Shown in pieces: positions 27,401 to 35,064 of a DNA stretch of 64,000 nucleotides. Made by a program: the position numbers and the translations under genes. The notes under the pieces are model-generated. The model did no database searches. It saw only the letters and a list, made by a program, of their open reading frames with translations, and was not told where the DNA came from. Positions within the stretch are counted from its first letter, which is position 1, and every line of letters starts with the position of its first letter. Source of the stretch: Chitinophagales bacterium (lineage in GTDB: Bacteria; Bacteroidota; Bacteroidia; Chitinophagales; LD1); NCBI GenBank assembly GCA_016787045.1, contig JAEUVA010000011.1, positions 304,411 to 368,410 on the forward strand. The letters run 5' to 3'.

Positions 27401-29516
27401 GCAAGAGAGCTATCAGATAGGTATGGAAACCGGGCTGATAGAATTTGCTTGCGTAAACACACAGATATACGGAATACATGCCTTTTTGAGTGGCAAGCCA
27501 CTAAAGCGGCTGGAAGAGGAAGCAGAGGCCTATTCTAAAAGCTACAAACAGCTTAAGCAGGAAACGAACTTCAACTATAATGAAGTGTACCGTCAGGCCA
27601 TGCTCAATTTTATGGGAAAAAATGCTAATCCAATAGAACTGACGGGTGATGCCTTTGATGAAGAAAAAATGTTGCGGCAAAACACAGAGCGTAATGATAA
27701 GACAGGAATATTTTTCATCCACTTTCTTAAAGCCATGCTTGCTTTTCATTTCAGGGAAGTAAGCAAAGCCAAGCAACAAGCCGAAGCGGCCGAAATTTTT
27801 TTGGAAGCCGTATTAGCCAAGTTTGAAATTCCCAATCTTCATTTTTATCACGCGCTCGCTTCGCTCGCGCTCATAGAAACACAGCGAGAAAAAAAATCGG
27901 CACTCATTTCAAAAGCAAAGAAATGCCGCAACATTCTGCGTACTTGGGCCAAAGATGCGCCCATGAACTTTCAGCATAAAGTAGATTTGATAGAGGCAGA
28001 ATTATTGCGTGTGCGCGGAAAACACAGCGAAGCAAGAGTAATGTACGATAAAGCCATAGCCGGTGCAGCAGAGCAGGAGTTTATACAAGAAGAAGCCCTG
28101 GCATACGAGTTAGCCGGCAGATTTTATTTAGCTCAAAATGCCAAAGATTTAGCAGAGTTTTATTTGAAAGCCGCTTACAACACCTACCGTGAGTGGGGTG
28201 CAGATGGCAAGTTATTTCATTTAGAGCAAAATTTTCCGAAGTATGTTACCGGTGTAAATCGTGCAGAGTCTAATATTACACAGCCGGGCTCTTCGGTAGA
28301 TTCCACCACTTCTGCTGTGCATTCATCGGTATTGGATATTGCCACTGTGCTAAAGGCCTCTACCACCATTTCGGGCGAAGTGGTACTGGCTAAATTGCTC
28401 TCGCTCTTAATGCAAATTGTAACCGAAAATGCCGGTGCACAGCGCGGCATTTTATTGCTGGAGCGCAATGGCGAGTTATATATAGAAGCAAAAACAGAAA
28501 ACACAGATGCTGATGTGCTTCAACACTTGTTAGTGAATGGTTCTGGCCTTTTGGCCGAAAGTGTAGTACAGTATGTAAAACGTACCAGAGAACCGGTAGT
28601 GATACAAAACGCTGTAATTGATACACGGTATAAAAACGATGAATATGTTTTACGCACCAAGCCACAATCTGTTTTGTGTTTGCCTATTATCAACCAAGGA
28701 AAATTTATTGGCGTATTGTATTTAGAAAACAATTTGACCACTGGTGCATTTACGCAAGAGCGTGTCAATTTGCTCTCGTTGCTCTCGGGGCAAATTGCAG
28801 TATCTATAGACAATGCCATACTCTACAACAACTTGGAGCAAAAAGTACAGGAACGTACCGCAGAGTTAGCACAAGAGAAACAAAAGTCAGACGATTTACT
28901 GCACAACATTTTACCGGAAGAAACAGCAGAGGAGCTAAAACGCAAAGGATTTGCAGAAGCGCGTCAATTTGAAAAAGCCACCATCTTATTTACCGATTTC
29001 AAGGGGTTTACTTCTATTTCCGAAAAACTTTCACCACAAGACCTAGTGCGGGAGCTAGATGAGTGCTTTCGCGCCTTTGATGGTATAATGGAAAAGTATG
29101 GCATAGAAAAAATTAAAACCATTGGCGATAGCTACATGGCTGCCGGTGGCATACCGGTGCCCAACTCTACCCATGCCGAAAATGTAGTGCGTGCTGCCAT
29201 AGAAGTGCGCGATTGGATGAACGGGTACAACAAACACAAAGAGGTGAACCGTAGATTTGAGGTACGCATAGGAGTACACACCGGCAGTGTAGTGGCCGGC
29301 ATTGTAGGCACTAAAAAATTTCAATATGATATTTGGGGCGATGCGGTAAACACGGCATCGCGCATGGAAAGTTCCGGTGAACCGGGCAAGGTAAACATCA
29401 GCGAGGCAACGCACGAATTGGTGAAACAAAAATTCAGTTGCACCTATAGGGGCGAAATTGAAGCCAAAGGCAAAGGCAAGGTAAGTATGTACTTTGTAGA
29501 AAGTGCAACGCAGTAA
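24444..29516 (+). CDS. Multidomain signalling protein: Ser/Thr kinase, AAA ATPase, TPR-like, GAF, adenylate cyclase
   Basis: This 1690-residue protein starts with a Ser/Thr kinase domain (about 10-275; HKDISPSNVLV catalytic loop near 119, IDFGIS near 139, NSPEQTGRMN). An AAA/NACHT-like ATPase follows, with Walker A GYSGTGKSAL near 320 and Walker B LFIDDLQWAD near 448, then a helical TPR-like region (about 640-1250), a GAF domain (about 1300-1440), a coiled coil, and a class III cyclase (about 1508-1690). In the cyclase, Asp in FTDFKGF and IGDSYMA would bind metal, the Lys in KIKTIG and Asp in YDIWG are the ATP-selecting pair, and NTASR gives the transition-state residues. It should therefore make cAMP in response to a ligand bound by GAF or the repeats. 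It lies directly upstream of the lipoxygenase gene. Confidence 0.9.
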   Translation: MTEKLIYESKKSKIYYRSESEWGKPVLVKVLNYEFPTPADVQQFFNEYDIIFGLQLPGIRHVLKRGKEKNRHTLYLEWIEGENLSAAFRGKQNDITDFLHIAIATAESLGSIHRQGIIHKDISPSNVLVNLQQRQVHIIDFGISTKLSLKQHYLGNPERLEGTLAYNSPEQTGRMNRTVDYRTDLYSLGVTFYEMLAGRLPFVMKDALELVHAHIALTPKLLTEYNKNIPEQIARIIARLLAKNAEDRYQSAHGLKYDLEKCLTEWQQSGTIGLFTLGEKDFSGKFTLPQKLYGREKEIQTILTAFEKCAAGKLEMVLVAGYSGTGKSALVHEVHKPITAKHGYFISGKFDQFQRAVPYYAIIESFKELINVFLTENETTLGLLRESIVAALGDEGKVLTNVLTNLEHIIGQQPNIPEVGGTEAQARFNYVFRKFVKAICTEAHPLVLFIDDLQWADSASLHLLRVLLTDTELGYLLCIGAYRDNEVSASHPAIVTIDEIREQGTDVNTIRIGNLSEDNVHQLVSEALSETQEKTQSLTQLVYDKTQGNAFFVTQFLKSIDEEGLLHFDFDKMRWQWDVAKIREKNITDNVVELMTEKILRLPESTQEAMKSGSCIGNQFNYETLAIIVQKEEDQLRKDLHEALREGLLIPHGESKLRFSHDRIQQAVYSLIPTNRKAEVHLHIGRLLLQSIATENKALPVFDIVNQLNSGLTLIQEDTEREQLAQLNLQAGRTAKQNSAFQPSFEYFQTGIKLLKPNAWQQQYELALALHSEATEAAYLCGEFEKMEELFSTVSSNAKHILEKVKPYEVRILALKAQNKLHEAIRTGLEVLEQLGEKFPKKPHLLHVFRDLLLTMYRLRGKDNNYLMNLPVMTNPEKIAAMRIIADITSSVYWGMPELLPLIVFRMVAMSLEYGNTAVSCFAYGSYGVILCGVLGMMKKGNEFGRLSLSLIDKLNAKEWKAQIYVSPYALTFHWRNHVRETLRPLQESYQIGMETGLIEFACVNTQIYGIHAFLSGKPLKRLEEEAEAYSKSYKQLKQETNFNYNEVYRQAMLNFMGKNANPIELTGDAFDEEKMLRQNTERNDKTGIFFIHFLKAMLAFHFREVSKAKQQAEAAEIFLEAVLAKFEIPNLHFYHALASLALIETQREKKSALISKAKKCRNILRTWAKDAPMNFQHKVDLIEAELLRVRGKHSEARVMYDKAIAGAAEQEFIQEEALAYELAGRFYLAQNAKDLAEFYLKAAYNTYREWGADGKLFHLEQNFPKYVTGVNRAESNITQPGSSVDSTTSAVHSSVLDIATVLKASTTISGEVVLAKLLSLLMQIVTENAGAQRGILLLERNGELYIEAKTENTDADVLQHLLVNGSGLLAESVVQYVKRTREPVVIQNAVIDTRYKNDEYVLRTKPQSVLCLPIINQGKFIGVLYLENNLTTGAFTQERVNLLSLLSGQIAVSIDNAILYNNLEQKVQERTAELAQEKQKSDDLLHNILPEETAEELKRKGFAEARQFEKATILFTDFKGFTSISEKLSPQDLVRELDECFRAFDGIMEKYGIEKIKTIGDSYMAAGGIPVPNSTHAENVVRAAIEVRDWMNGYNKHKEVNRRFEVRIGVHTGSVVAGIVGTKKFQYDIWGDAVNTASRMESSGEPGKVNISEATHELVKQKFSCTYRGEIEAKGKGKVSMYFVESATQ

Positions 29517-29523
29517 ACGAACG

Positions 29524-29548
29524 CAGATAAATGCAAGCCATTTATCTG
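29524..29548 (+). other. Intercistronic hairpin between cyclase and lipoxygenase genes
   Basis: CAGATAAATG and CATTTATCTG form a perfect 10-bp stem with a 5-base loop in the 54-bp gap between the two genes. Only two T residues follow, so it is a poor terminator. It may mark an mRNA processing or stability site, or a partial stop. Confidence 0.55.
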
Positions 29549-29570
29549 TTCATCATAACAATATATAACT

Positions 29571-31742
29571 ATGGCTATGGAAAACCCCACCCCCGAAAGC
29601 GTTTGTGAAGAGTGCCTCAAAAAAACGAAGATTCATTACCGTGAAGATGGTCGGTTTTTTATGCCCCGATTGCTGAGCATAAATCATCTTCAACTCGGCA
29701 ATTCAAAAATATTACATAACCCCCTAGTGCTGATTGTAGAGTGGCTGTACCGCCAGTACAAGCACTTACGCGATGCGTGGAAGCGTTTCATAGCGTGGTT
29801 GTTTCCGCGTCCTACAAAGGTATGGTGCCACCATGCCGACTCTGCTTTGGTAGGCCAAATACACTATGCAGACCGCGATAATCTAAATACACCTATACAT
29901 AATTTAAGAGTAGAGTTTTGGGGCCGAACCCGCTGGCTGCAATGGCGAAAGTTAGCAGATGGATATAGTGATGATGAAGGAAAATTTTCACTACAGTTTG
30001 AATTGCGCGAAGCCCGTAACTGGAAAATTTACAAAACACAGTTTGAGGTGTACCAAACCACTCATGTATATTTTGAATCAGAAAAACCAAAAGTGGCATT
30101 GGAGTGCTGCTATGTGGAGCAGGTACCTGTATCTAACCTCACGGGCATGCGCTACAACCTGCGCACCATTCACTTGCATTTGTGGGAGTACAGACGCGAC
30201 ACACCGGTTCCACGCACAGAAATTAAAAATGTAGATAATGACTCGCCTCAATATTATGCGCAGGGTCGTTTAGATGCACTGTTTGAACAAATTACTCCAT
30301 TAGAAGTAACTAAAGCCAAGCACTTGTTACAGATTGAACAAGCGCCCGAAACCATTTCACTCGCACAAATTCAGAGTGATTACCCCGAAAACCTAACGGT
30401 GTGTATAGAAAGAAAACTGCCCGGATACACCCGTAGCGATGAATGGTTTGGCAGACGCATGATGAATGGCATGAACCGAGGAACATTTTTACCCGATAAA
30501 GAAAACCATAATATGTTTTGGGTAAAATATTTTGGTGTGTGCAACTATGAACACAACGATGAATATGCACTACCCACAGTAGAAATAAAGTTTGCGTTAA
30601 AGGAAAATGGATTGCCAACACCCACCGAAATACATATTACCGGGCAAACAAATGCATTTGATAAAAACCCGTGGCAGAAAAAAGTATTTACTCCGGCAAA
30701 CGGTGAAGAATGGTTGTATGCCAAACGAATAGCAAGGGTAAATGGTGCATTTAGCACAGAGGTAGACGAACACTTTACCGGCACACATCTAAACACAGAG
30801 CAGTACGCTATTGCTGCCTACCGAAATTTCAGGCGCAGCCCGTTGGCTTGTTTATTGTTTCCGCACCTAAAAGAAGTGGCCTTGGTGAATCACTCTGCAG
30901 ATACGCTGTTGATACACGGCTACATACCCAGCGCAACAGCACTTACCGAAAATGGTTTGCACCAGCGTTGTTACGAATTGCTGGGCATGCAAGATTGGAA
31001 AAACTGGAAGCCCATGAAACCACTCAGCGAAGCACACACTTGTGCCAAAGCCGAAAAAATGTTTTGGGACTTAACTATAGATTATGTAGAAAAATTCTTT
31101 GCCGAAAATTTAGAAGAGATAAAACACCATTGGATAGAAGTATATCGCTTTTCACAAGATTTAGTCAACCATGCTGTGCCGGTTTTTCTTTCGAGTATAG
31201 ATTGGGGCAAACTATCGCCAGAAGAAAAACAGTTGGCAAATGATCGCATAGAGTACTACACCTATCAATATTCATTTGATACAAGCGCAAAACGTGAAAC
31301 AGTAAACGGAGAGCTAAAAGTGGTATCCCCAATTACCACAAGCCGCACTTTCGAAGAGTCGCCACCCGAAGACATGCAAAATTTAAAGCATGTGTGCGCC
31401 TATGCCATAATGATGGCTACGTATATGCACACCTGGATAAACGAGCATCAATACGATGATTTGGGCGAGGTACTGTACAGCAGCGGTGGCTTGCGCTATG
31501 GCAATAAAGAGCGTGGTATTTTGGCTCCGGAGAGCGACCTGAGCATTTCGCCTGATTTGACCCGCTCCACACAAATGCTGTGGTTCACCAACTTTTTATC
31601 GCGCACGGAGTATGGCTTTATCACTAAAAACGAAGAAGGAGACGTTAATCCGCTATTCAGTAAAATGCTGTTAGATAGAAAAGAAGAATTCGCAAAGCTG
31701 GGAGTAGATGTCAACGCTATTGAATCGCGCACCAATATTTAA
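29571..31742 (+). CDS. Lipoxygenase-like protein, one iron ligand apparently replaced
   Basis: An N-terminal beta region (about 85-190; VGQIHYADRDNLNTPIHNLR) looks transthyretin-like rather than PLAT. From residue 381 the sequence follows the lipoxygenase core: WLYAKRIARV, then H401-FTGTH with EQYAIAAYRN, LLFPHLKEVALVN, IDYVEKFFAEN, and H620-TWIN624 in the position of the plant H690/N694 pair. The chain ends in Ile723, like the C-terminal Ile ligand of lipoxygenases. By hand alignment the first ligand (H499 of soybean) corresponds to Thr396. Lipoxygenases add O2 to polyunsaturated fatty acids; with a lost ligand this one may bind metal differently or be inactive. The next gene, 16 bp on, encodes a catalase-related heme protein, the usual partner. 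Family fairly sure, activity unknown. Confidence 0.75.
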   Translation: MAMENPTPESVCEECLKKTKIHYREDGRFFMPRLLSINHLQLGNSKILHNPLVLIVEWLYRQYKHLRDAWKRFIAWLFPRPTKVWCHHADSALVGQIHYADRDNLNTPIHNLRVEFWGRTRWLQWRKLADGYSDDEGKFSLQFELREARNWKIYKTQFEVYQTTHVYFESEKPKVALECCYVEQVPVSNLTGMRYNLRTIHLHLWEYRRDTPVPRTEIKNVDNDSPQYYAQGRLDALFEQITPLEVTKAKHLLQIEQAPETISLAQIQSDYPENLTVCIERKLPGYTRSDEWFGRRMMNGMNRGTFLPDKENHNMFWVKYFGVCNYEHNDEYALPTVEIKFALKENGLPTPTEIHITGQTNAFDKNPWQKKVFTPANGEEWLYAKRIARVNGAFSTEVDEHFTGTHLNTEQYAIAAYRNFRRSPLACLLFPHLKEVALVNHSADTLLIHGYIPSATALTENGLHQRCYELLGMQDWKNWKPMKPLSEAHTCAKAEKMFWDLTIDYVEKFFAENLEEIKHHWIEVYRFSQDLVNHAVPVFLSSIDWGKLSPEEKQLANDRIEYYTYQYSFDTSAKRETVNGELKVVSPITTSRTFEESPPEDMQNLKHVCAYAIMMATYMHTWINEHQYDDLGEVLYSSGGLRYGNKERGILAPESDLSISPDLTRSTQMLWFTNFLSRTEYGFITKNEEGDVNPLFSKMLLDRKEEFAKLGVDVNAIESRTNI

Positions 31743-31758
31743 CACGTAAAATACAAAC

Positions 31759-32862
31759 ATGAACACCAAAAAAGTTTCGTTACTACAAGCCATTTGGATT
31801 TGGCTCGGTGAACAGACAGATAAAATCATATTATGGATTTATGCCATGTTTTTTGCTTTGATGATTGCCGTTTTTGTGAGTTTTAAAACCCGACAGCGTA
31901 TGAGCCACAACAACGGCATAGCCGGTGAGGGTTGGCTTAAGATCGTAGATGCCCCGGAGTTTCCGGAACATCCTTTTTTTGAAAAAGGAAAACAGTATCC
32001 GGTGCGCATCCGCCACGCATCGGCTACTTACTTGGATGATGCCATGAACTGCATCCGCAGTATTTCCATCAAGTTTTCGCACCACCACTGGCACAGCCCG
32101 TTTGATATAGAGATGAATACCGGAGCACAAAGTTTGTTTTGGAACGCGGTGAGCTTTTTAAAGTTTGGTTCTATGCGCAAAGAGCAGTATGGTATTGAAT
32201 ATGTAGAATATTTACGCAGATACCCTGATGGGGTAGATGGTACCAAAGGTGCGGTGCGCAGAGACCCTACTTCGTTTCACAACCTGCACTACTATAGCAA
32301 AACACCGTTTTTGTTTTTGGGTACCGATGGCATTAAGCGCTATGCGAAGTATAGGGTGTTGCCTTTAGAGAATGAAGAGCAAACCGGAGTAGAGCATCGG
32401 TTTAGCGAGTTTGATTTGTGCAATCAGCGCGTACTACCATTTGACCCACGAGGCAGAAACTATCTGAAATACGAATACGAAGACCGCGTTAAAAAACAGG
32501 GCGCAAAGTATCGGCTGCAAATACAACTACACACCGCCAGCGATGATGACGACCCGGAGGTGTTTAACAACATGGTATTGTGGGATGAGCGCTCGCATCC
32601 ATGGCATGATGTAGCGCATTTTCATATTGAAAAAACATTAGATTGGAAGCAAAGCACAATGACCACATTTTCGGTAAACAACATGCCCAAAACACTCGGA
32701 GTATTGCCGGCAAAATCTATTTACGATTACAATTCACTCAATTACCTGCGTGCGCATTCAGAGATTGCACGCAAGGCGCGTATGCTATCGTACAAGGTGT
32801 TTGGCATGGTGCCACCTATACCCGATAACGACAACCGCAATGTAAGCGGATGGGGAGAATAA
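31759..32862 (+). CDS. Membrane-anchored catalase-related heme protein (allene oxide synthase-like)
   Basis: A hydrophobic segment (about 23-41) anchors a catalase-like domain. SHNNGIAGEGWLKI aligns with the catalase VHAKGAGAFGYFEV block, giving a distal His50. PVRIRHA matches the PVFVRFS block, and FDIEMNTGAQSLF matches WDLVGNNTPIFF with Asn120. RMLSY (341-345) provides the RxxxY proximal heme ligand Tyr345. At 367 residues it is close to coral allene oxide synthase (about 370) and shorter than typical catalases. Ser49 before the distal His resembles the Thr of the coral enzyme rather than the Val of catalases. With a lipoxygenase-like gene just upstream, conversion of fatty-acid hydroperoxides is the best guess; simple peroxide removal is the alternative. 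Confidence 0.8.
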   Translation: MNTKKVSLLQAIWIWLGEQTDKIILWIYAMFFALMIAVFVSFKTRQRMSHNNGIAGEGWLKIVDAPEFPEHPFFEKGKQYPVRIRHASATYLDDAMNCIRSISIKFSHHHWHSPFDIEMNTGAQSLFWNAVSFLKFGSMRKEQYGIEYVEYLRRYPDGVDGTKGAVRRDPTSFHNLHYYSKTPFLFLGTDGIKRYAKYRVLPLENEEQTGVEHRFSEFDLCNQRVLPFDPRGRNYLKYEYEDRVKKQGAKYRLQIQLHTASDDDDPEVFNNMVLWDERSHPWHDVAHFHIEKTLDWKQSTMTTFSVNNMPKTLGVLPAKSIYDYNSLNYLRAHSEIARKARMLSYKVFGMVPPIPDNDNRNVSGWGE

Positions 32863-32886
32863 CTGTACACAAAACATATATTAAAC

Positions 32887-33282
32887 ATGCGTAAAAATTA
32901 CCTTCTGATTGTTACACTAATTCTTATTTTTTGTAGCTCTTGCCGTCAGCAGTATCACAATGAGCCAACAGATGGCGGCCCCTGCTCGTATAATCACCAC
33001 TACTATCCGGCAATAGTATTTGATATTCAGCCGTTGAACGACACCTACAGCGACATGGCTTTGTTACTCTACATGAACGATGAGCCGGATACCATTTACT
33101 ACTCAATGGAGGCCAATGGCAATTTGCAAAAAACGGTCTTGGACAGTTTGCACATAAAACCTGGCGATACACTTACTTACGAGTACATGGAGATTACCGA
33201 AGGCAGTTGCACCCCCGAAATTTACAACTTGCTTTTAGAAAGGTACATCAGTAAAGAGAAAGCGGTTCCGCAGGCAGATTAA
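32887..33282 (+). CDS. Small putative lipoprotein of unknown function
   Basis: The 131-residue product has a hydrophobic N-terminus ending in FCSSC, a weak lipobox with Cys19 as the likely lipidated residue. The mature part is acidic and tyrosine-rich with a few further cysteines, and I recognise no family. It begins 24 bp after the catalase-related gene and is probably the last gene of that transcript; its stop is one base from the stop of the convergent alkylsulfatase-like gene. A structural or carrier role next to the heme protein is possible, but nothing in the sequence shows it. Confidence 0.7.
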   Translation: MRKNYLLIVTLILIFCSSCRQQYHNEPTDGGPCSYNHHYYPAIVFDIQPLNDTYSDMALLLYMNDEPDTIYYSMEANGNLQKTVLDSLHIKPGDTLTYEYMEITEGSCTPEIYNLLLERYISKEKAVPQAD

Positions 33283-33283
33283 A

Positions 33284-34981
33284 CTACTCTCCCTCTATGT
33301 CAAACAGCTTCATAAAATTGAGAAAGGCCACTTGCCCGCCATCAATTTTTATTTCTCCGCTCAAAAAAGTGGGTAACGGCTTGCGGATGCGGGCAGCCAA
33401 TTCTTTCCATACTTGCTCTTTTACTTGTATGGTAATGTCCGGCTCTGCTGTTTTGTAGGGTTGTACTTCGGCAATTCCGTTGCGTACCTCTACTGTCCAC
33501 TGTTGTTTAGTATCTGTAAAATCAAACAGCACACGTTTTTGCACATCGGCACTTTTCTCGGCATTTAAATGGGCGGCCATAGCATTAAAAATTGTTACTA
33601 TAGGTACGTTTTTCACCAACTCCGGTGTTGGCTTTATCAATCCAGTATTTTCTAAGCCGCTTAGTTCTAATGCAGATGTTAAGTAATAATGGCGCGCGTT
33701 CGGATTGGTTTGCGCATTACCTAGAGCAGTGAGTGCAGTTATGCGATATTGAATAATGGTTTTATCGTCTTTATACAACACGAGGTAGTAGTCGGTGAGT
33801 TCCATGACCCACTGGTATTCTTTATTGTTGATGGCGGTTTCAATTTGCTCAAATAATTTTTGTTTGCCACCGGCCATTAGTTCCATTTTAGCAGCACGCT
33901 CTTTATTTGTGAGCGGCAATAAGGTAGCCGGATTACCATCAAAAAAACCCATGTAGCCATCAAAAACCGTGCGCACACTCCAACTTACTTTACCGTAATA
34001 CTCTTGCAGCCACGGATGATTTTTTAAGTGAAGTGGCAAATGAATTTGTTCCGCCAACTCATTTGGAGTAAGCCCTTTGTTCATACCTTTCACCGTTTGG
34101 TCGTGCACATATTGTATGGCATCGCGGTATGCGGTTAGTATTTCATACCCTTCTTTTTCGCCACGTATTACTTCGGTATGCGAAGGGATAACGACTGCGG
34201 GTTTTAGTGCTCGCATTTTATCTAAACTGTTTTTCCAGAGGTTTACATCACGATAGGCCGTGCCGCGAATAGTGTAGAGGTTCGGAAACGCTTTGTATAA
34301 ATTGTCACCACATAAAAGCGTCTTACTTTCGGGCAGCCAAACAAAAAGTTGGTCGGCAGTTTCGCCCGGAGCGTGGTACATTTTTAGATGCACCCCCGCA
34401 ACGGTTACCTCTAAAGAATCTCGAAAGGTAACAGTAGGTCTTAGAATCCCTAAAGTAGTTTTTTCATGAATGTGTAGCTCAGGCCCAATACCGCAATTGA
34501 CTAATGCGTTGCTATCTAAAAAAACCCCAAACATGCGATAGGCGCGCTTTTCGGTTATGGGGCGCACCACGGCATTGGTCTGGTCTAAATGATGTGGCAG
34601 TAGATCTTGCGCATACACATCGGGCTTGCTTGTACCTGCCAAAGCGGTAGCCCCCGAAGTATGATCGGTGTGAAAATGAGTATAAATAATGGCTTTAACT
34701 GGCTTGGGGCAAACACTGTCAAACGCGCGTTTTACTTGCACACCCGCCTCGGTGCTTTCCATGCAATCCACAATAATGGTGCTGTCTTTCCCTTCTATCA
34801 AAATACTGTTGGCTAACCCATAGCCAATAGCTACATAGATGTTGTCGCCAGCTTTTTCAATGCGCTTGCTAAAAGTTTGCGTTTGTGCCGATAAGTCAGC
34901 AGGGGCACTGGTGGCTATGCTTGGCTGAGGAGGTTTGCAACCAACAAAGAGCAGTAGCAAGAACGGGTAAATGTGTTTCAT
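33284..34981 (-). CDS. Alkylsulfatase-like metallo-beta-lactamase lipoprotein
   Basis: A lipoprotein signal (LFVGC, Cys15) leads into a metallo-beta-lactamase domain with HxHxDH as THFHTDHTSG (His102, His104, Asp106, His107). Then come an alkylsulfatase-dimerisation-like helical region (about 300-430) and a C-terminal SCP2-like domain (about 440-560; FTDTKQQWTVEVRNGIAEV). This three-part order is that of BDS1/SdsA1, which cleave primary alkyl sulfates. Lipid attachment would place it in the periplasm or at the outer membrane. At 565 residues it is somewhat short for the family (about 650), so other organic sulfates or a lactonase-like activity remain possible. Confidence 0.85.
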   Translation of the reverse strand: MKHIYPFLLLLFVGCKPPQPSIATSAPADLSAQTQTFSKRIEKAGDNIYVAIGYGLANSILIEGKDSTIIVDCMESTEAGVQVKRAFDSVCPKPVKAIIYTHFHTDHTSGATALAGTSKPDVYAQDLLPHHLDQTNAVVRPITEKRAYRMFGVFLDSNALVNCGIGPELHIHEKTTLGILRPTVTFRDSLEVTVAGVHLKMYHAPGETADQLFVWLPESKTLLCGDNLYKAFPNLYTIRGTAYRDVNLWKNSLDKMRALKPAVVIPSHTEVIRGEKEGYEILTAYRDAIQYVHDQTVKGMNKGLTPNELAEQIHLPLHLKNHPWLQEYYGKVSWSVRTVFDGYMGFFDGNPATLLPLTNKERAAKMELMAGGKQKLFEQIETAINNKEYQWVMELTDYYLVLYKDDKTIIQYRITALTALGNAQTNPNARHYYLTSALELSGLENTGLIKPTPELVKNVPIVTIFNAMAAHLNAEKSADVQKRVLFDFTDTKQQWTVEVRNGIAEVQPYKTAEPDITIQVKEQVWKELAARIRKPLPTFLSGEIKIDGGQVAFLNFMKLFDIEGE

Positions 34982-35064
34982 CTACCGAAGAAAGAAAACA
35001 AACGGGAGCGAAGAAACATTTGCTTATGGCCAACCTTGCAAACAAAATACATTAATTAGCAGCC

